A stretch of DNA of 64,000 bases, taken from assembly GCF_001988955.1 (NCBI RefSeq), contig NZ_CP014263.1, positions 682,001 to 746,000 of the forward strand, written 5' to 3'. The position numbers were made by a program, and so were the translations under genes. Below the pieces are notes generated by a model that worked only from the letters and a program-made list of their open reading frames with translations, did not search any database and had not been told where the DNA came from. Origin of the DNA: Spirosoma montaniterrae (GTDB lineage: Bacteria; Bacteroidota; Bacteroidia; Cytophagales; Spirosomataceae). This document shows, one piece after another, positions 60,432-64,000 of the stretch. Each line of letters starts with the position of its first letter. The stretch's first letter is position 1.

Positions 60432-61811
60432 ATGTCGAAACTAATTTACTCAATAGTCGCGCTTGCGGTTAGTTTGCTCACTGCCAATCTTGCTTCAGCC
60501 CAACCTAAGCAACTATCTCCCCGGCCAACGCCACGCCAACTGGCCTGGCAGCAGTTGGAAACAACGGCTTTTCTGCATTTTACGGTCAATACGTTTACCG
60601 ACAAAGAATGGGGCGAAGGCACTGAAGATCCACAGATTTTCAACCCAACCCAACTCGATGCCCGCCAGTGGATCAGAACCCTGCGCGATGCTGGGTTCAG
60701 GATGGCGATCATCACGGCCAAACACCACGATGGGTTCTGTTTGTGGCCCTCGAAACTAACCGAACACTCGGTGAAAAATAGTCCGTGGAAAAACGGTAAA
60801 GGCGACGTAGTACGCGAAGTAGCCGATGCCTGCCGCGAATTCGGGCTGAAATTTGGCGTCTATCTGTCGCCCTGGGACCGGCACGAACCACGTTATGGCA
60901 CAGCCGCTTACAACGACTACTACAAAGCCCAACTGCGCGAACTGCTCACGAACTACGGCCCTATAGCCGAGGTATGGTTCGACGGAGCCAAAGGCGAAAA
61001 CGCCAAAGACATGACCTACGATTTTGACGGCTACTGGGCATTGGTGCGGGAGTTGCAACCACAGGCCGTGATGTTTTCCGATGCTGGCCCCGATGTGCGC
61101 TGGGTGGGCAACGAAGCCGGTAATGCGGGCGAAACCTGCTGGTCGATGATTAACACGGAGGGCATGGCACCGGGCGTGGCCGACGCCAAATACCTGAACA
61201 CCGGCGACCCTACCGGAAAACGCTGGATACCAGCCGAAACCGACGTGAGTATCCGTCCCGGCTGGTTTTATCATCCCGCCGAAGACACCAACGTGCGGTC
61301 AGCACAGAATTTAGTGAATCTGTATTATCAATCTGTGGGCCGAAACAGTCTGCTGCTGCTCAATGTGCCACCCAACCGGGATGGTTTATTTTCGGAGCCG
61401 GACATTGAAAGCCTGAAAGCGTTTCGGCGTATTCTGAACGAGACGTTTAAAACCAATCTGGTAGCGAAAGATGCCAAACTGACCGATAGTAAACTGGCTA
61501 CATTCGTAACCTTACAAGCCAACCAGCCTCTGACCATTAACCTTAACGGCGAACAGACCTTTGATCGGCTGTCGATTCAGGAGAACATTGCCAGCGGGCA
61601 GCGCGTTGCCAGCGGACGAGTCGACTATTGGAACGGCTCCGACTGGCAATCGTTAGCTACGTTTACGACCGTCGGCTACAAGCGGCTGCTGCGGTTTCCG
61701 GCTATCAAAACCAGCCGCATCCGGCTAACGTTTACCAACGCCAGTGGCCCGGTCGAACTGGCGGAGGTAGGCGCGTTTAAGGCGTCGGCGGGGGAGGGGT
61801 CGGCGAAGTAG
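60432..61811 (+). CDS. secreted alpha-L-fucosidase (GH29)
   Basis: 459 residues with a signal peptide (about 1-23, ending ASAQP). GH29 barrel motifs: FLHFTVNTFTDKEWG, AIITAKHHDGFCLWPS, GVYLSPWDRHEP, and the nucleophile Asp184 in VWFDGAKGE. The last 110 residues look like an F5/8 type C (discoidin) domain (FDRLSIQENIASGQRV, YKRLLRFPAIKTSRIRLTF). The FCLWPS and GAKGEN pattern fits the GH29-B type (1,3/1,4-fucosidase), from memory. Its 3' end overlaps the convergent transporter gene by 35 nt. Confidence 0.92.
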   Translation: MSKLIYSIVALAVSLLTANLASAQPKQLSPRPTPRQLAWQQLETTAFLHFTVNTFTDKEWGEGTEDPQIFNPTQLDARQWIRTLRDAGFRMAIITAKHHDGFCLWPSKLTEHSVKNSPWKNGKGDVVREVADACREFGLKFGVYLSPWDRHEPRYGTAAYNDYYKAQLRELLTNYGPIAEVWFDGAKGENAKDMTYDFDGYWALVRELQPQAVMFSDAGPDVRWVGNEAGNAGETCWSMINTEGMAPGVADAKYLNTGDPTGKRWIPAETDVSIRPGWFYHPAEDTNVRSAQNLVNLYYQSVGRNSLLLLNVPPNRDGLFSEPDIESLKAFRRILNETFKTNLVAKDAKLTDSKLATFVTLQANQPLTINLNGEQTFDRLSIQENIASGQRVASGRVDYWNGSDWQSLATFTTVGYKRLLRFPAIKTSRIRLTFTNASGPVELAEVGAFKASAGEGSAK

Positions 61812-63690
61812 CCATCTGATTCATCTCGTTCCGCAGCGTTTCGGCATCCCAGCCTTCTTCTACTTCGCGGAGCCACCGGTCGGTTTCGTCGGAGCTAATC
61901 AATTGTTCCAGTTCGCGGATACGTCGGCGGGCGGTGCTGAAATATTGTTTCCTGTCGGTTCGCACGGCGGCAAGTTCGGCCAGAGCCGCTTCATCATGAC
62001 GCCTGAACAAACGGGCCGACCGTTCGGCATGGTAGGCCCGCGTACCCAACAGCCGCATGGCATCGACGCCCATGCGCAGCGACGAATCGAGTGTTTCGCG
62101 GTAGACGTGTTCGATGCCTGCATCCATGAACTCGTAAGCGTCGTCGCGGTCGTAGGCCCGCACTAAAATTTTCAACTGCGGAAAGTGCCGCCGAACTGTT
62201 TCGACCAATGCCAGCGATTTTTCGGGCGTATCGAGCGCAATGATAATCAGTTTGGCGTCGGCGGCTCCGGCAGATGCCAGCAGGTCGTAGCGCGATGCAT
62301 CGCCGTAATAGACTTTCAACCCAATCCGGCGCAAAATATCGACCCGGTCAGAGTCGAAGTCAAGTACAGTAGTGCCAACCCCGCTGGCTCGCAGAAACCG
62401 CCCGACAATGTTGCCAAACCGCCCAAAGCCCACTACCAGCACCGGGTTTTTCTCTTCGATGGTGTCGGTGTCGCGGTCAGGATGGCTGCGCGTACCGATG
62501 CGCGGGAGTAGCAGACGTTCGTTAATCAGAAAGACCAACGGCGTCAGGGCCATACTCAGAGCCACTACGGCAGTGAGCAGCCCCGCCATCGACGCTTCCA
62601 GAATACCATTCTGCGTGCAGAACGACAGCAGTACAAAAGCAAACTCGCCTACCTGCGAGAGAGCCAGCGCGAAAATCAGGTTCTGGTCGGTGCTTAGCTT
62701 AAACCGCTTCCCTAATCCGGCCAGAATCAAAGCTTTCAGGGCCATGCTGCCCAGCACTAAGCCAGCCACCAAACCCGGCTGACTCACAATTAGCCCCACG
62801 TTGACCGACGCGCCTACCGCAATAAAAAACAAGCCCAGCAACAGCCCCCGGAATGGGTCGATGTCGCTTTCCAGTTCGTGTTTATATTCGCTGTTTGCCA
62901 GTACCACCCCGGCCACAAACGCGCCTAAGGCCGGGCTTAGACCCACTAATTCCATCAGATAAGCCACGCCACCCACCAGCAGCAGGGCCGATGCAATAAA
63001 CACCTCGCGCAGGCCGGTGCGGGCAATGACTCTGAACACAGGGCGCATACCGTAGCGGCCCAGCACTACCACAAAGGCTACCGCTCCCAACACAGCTAAC
63101 ATCCGCGCCCAGGCTGGCAACCCCTCCAATAGCGAGTGTTCGTGCGCCCCGGCAGCATCGCCCGGCAGCGGATACGTAGCCAGCAGCGGCAGTATTGCCA
63201 AAATTGGAATTACGGCAATGTCCTGAAACAACAACACGGCAAAGGTACTCTGCCCGGCTACCGAGGGCATGAGGTCTTTTTCGTTCAGGGTTTGCAGCAC
63301 GATAGCCGTTGACGACATCGCCAGAATCATGCCGATGGCGAAGGCGGGTTGAATAGGTACGCCCAGCAGGAAAGCCAGCCCGGCTACCGCCAGCGTTGTT
63401 AGCACCACCTGCAAACCACCCAGTCCCAGAATGGCCGTGCGCATCTTCCAGAGCAGGTCGGGTTCGAGTTCCAGCCCAACCAGAAAGAGCATAATCACCA
63501 CGCCAAACTCGGCAATGTGCATGATGTCGCCCCCTTCTTCGCCGACTAAGCCCAGCCCCGCCGGACCAATCACCAGCCCGGCCAGCAGATACCCCAGCAC
63601 CGAACCTAAACCTAATCGTTTGGCTAACGGCACAAAAATTACCCCGGCAGCTAAATAGATAATCGCCTGTAATAGTATGGATTCGGTCAT
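61777..63690 (-). CDS. CPA2 family potassium/proton antiporter, KefB/KefC-like
   Basis: 637 residues: about 12 membrane helices in the first 385 residues (LGYLLAGLVIGPAGLGLV, FLVGLELEPDLLWKMR, SPALGAFVAGVVLANSEYKHELESDIDPFRGLLLGLFF), then a TrkA-N/Rossmann domain at about 405-520 (VLVVGFGRFGNIVGRFL, YYGDASRYDLLASAGA) and a helical tail. It overlaps the KefF-like gene by ATGA, so the two are likely one potassium-efflux unit that protects against electrophiles. Confidence 0.93.
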   Translation of the reverse strand: MTESILLQAIIYLAAGVIFVPLAKRLGLGSVLGYLLAGLVIGPAGLGLVGEEGGDIMHIAEFGVVIMLFLVGLELEPDLLWKMRTAILGLGGLQVVLTTLAVAGLAFLLGVPIQPAFAIGMILAMSSTAIVLQTLNEKDLMPSVAGQSTFAVLLFQDIAVIPILAILPLLATYPLPGDAAGAHEHSLLEGLPAWARMLAVLGAVAFVVVLGRYGMRPVFRVIARTGLREVFIASALLLVGGVAYLMELVGLSPALGAFVAGVVLANSEYKHELESDIDPFRGLLLGLFFIAVGASVNVGLIVSQPGLVAGLVLGSMALKALILAGLGKRFKLSTDQNLIFALALSQVGEFAFVLLSFCTQNGILEASMAGLLTAVVALSMALTPLVFLINERLLLPRIGTRSHPDRDTDTIEEKNPVLVVGFGRFGNIVGRFLRASGVGTTVLDFDSDRVDILRRIGLKVYYGDASRYDLLASAGAADAKLIIIALDTPEKSLALVETVRRHFPQLKILVRAYDRDDAYEFMDAGIEHVYRETLDSSLRMGVDAMRLLGTRAYHAERSARLFRRHDEAALAELAAVRTDRKQYFSTARRRIRELEQLISSDETDRWLREVEEGWDAETLRNEMNQMATSPTPPPPTP

Positions 63691-64000
63691 GACTGGGGAG
63701 CAGGGTTAACGGTGAGTTCGTCGGTTGGGATAATGTCGTTGATGCAGGGTAGATCGAGTACGGTGGGAATGTCGATCAGGCCAGCGTCTAACTGAATCAG
63801 CAGATTGCGGTATTGCCGGGCCGCCTGCTGAATGCCCGCTTCGGTGATGCGGTGGGTGCCATGAACGGCAAACGGTGGCAGGTAGGTCATCTTACACAAA
63901 CGGGCGGTCTGCTCCAGCGGAGCCAGAAATTGCCGCACCGTGTAGCGGTTGTAGCCCGCTTCGTTGTAGGCTTCGCGCTGACCACCAATGGTCATTACAT
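63687..64000 (-). CDS. KefF-type NAD(P)H oxidoreductase, C-terminal part (cut by window edge)
   Basis: The frame is open to the window edge; 104 residues are visible, and the true start is outside. GGQREAYNEAGYNRYTVRQFLAPLEQTARLCKMTYLPPF followed by VHGTHRITEAGI is the typical C-terminal half of the flavodoxin-like KefF/KefG/MdaB family. KefF binds KefC and is needed for full activity in E. coli; here the partner follows directly with a 4-nt overlap. Confidence 0.9.
   Translation of the reverse strand, partial: VMTIGGQREAYNEAGYNRYTVRQFLAPLEQTARLCKMTYLPPFAVHGTHRITEAGIQQAARQYRNLLIQLDAGLIDIPTVLDLPCINDIIPTDELTVNPAPQS

Overview
The window looks like chromosomal DNA of a Bacteroidota bacterium, most likely a Cytophagales member close to Spirosoma. 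Reasons: promoters of the TTTG / TAnnTTTG type, few visible Shine-Dalgarno sequences, FecI/FecR/TonB-receptor cassettes, a type IX secretion C-terminal domain, DUF1800/DUF1501 pairs, and an argF' carbamoyltransferase of the acyl-citrulline arginine route. The genus is inference.

Layout. (1) 0-6.5 kb: the end of an ATPase gene, then a minus-strand cell-surface signalling cassette (ECF sigma factor, FecR anti-sigma factor, a separate STN-domain surface-repeat protein, a TonB-dependent receptor). The sigma, STN and receptor genes each carry the same two-block motif (TAGGGGT, 14 nt, TGGTCATA), so the cassette looks like its own regulon. (2) 6.6-9.4 kb: XRE regulator, clpP and clpX; clpX has a canonical promoter followed by a leader hairpin with a U-tract. 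(3) 9.5-15.1 kb: twin lipoproteins, a hydrolase and an arginine operon (argD, argF', argB). An inverted-repeat unit that encloses exactly one GxxExxY gene is wedged between argD and argF', and gene-less copies of the repeat lie between argF' and argB and upstream of clpP. (4) 15.2-25 kb: NlpC/P60 peptidase, a frameshifted DUF4286 gene, MMPL transporter, FkbM methyltransferase, tRNA-Asp, a degenerate LOV-like PAS protein, UbiA-like and MOSC proteins, tsaD. (5) 25-40.3 kb: a TamB-like giant, a three-gene sugar block (GH43, aldose epimerase, GH5-like), PBP1, msrB, a second ECF sigma/anti-sigma pair, an ALDH7-type dehydrogenase.

(6) 40.3-46.4 kb is an accessory island. Small, partly AT-rich cargo genes (unknown proteins, a trypsin-like protease, lipoproteins, an Rpn-type PD-(D/E)XK protein, a VapBC-type toxin-antitoxin pair) are separated by copies of related non-coding repeats. 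They include a 348-bp direct repeat and two imperfect hairpins with the outline of integron attC sites. No integrase or transposase is visible. This is the least ordinary part of the window.

(7) 46.4-64 kb: DUF1800 and DUF1501 (T9SS-sorted) genes, mazG, a phosphoesterase, guaB, DUF2141, recJ, lptB, a MscS channel, an ArgE-like deacylase that may complete the arginine route, a PQQ dehydrogenase with an embedded cytochrome c domain, an alpha-L-fucosidase and a KefB/KefF-type potassium efflux pair cut by the window edge. Several families of imperfect inverted repeats sit right against stop codons through the window.
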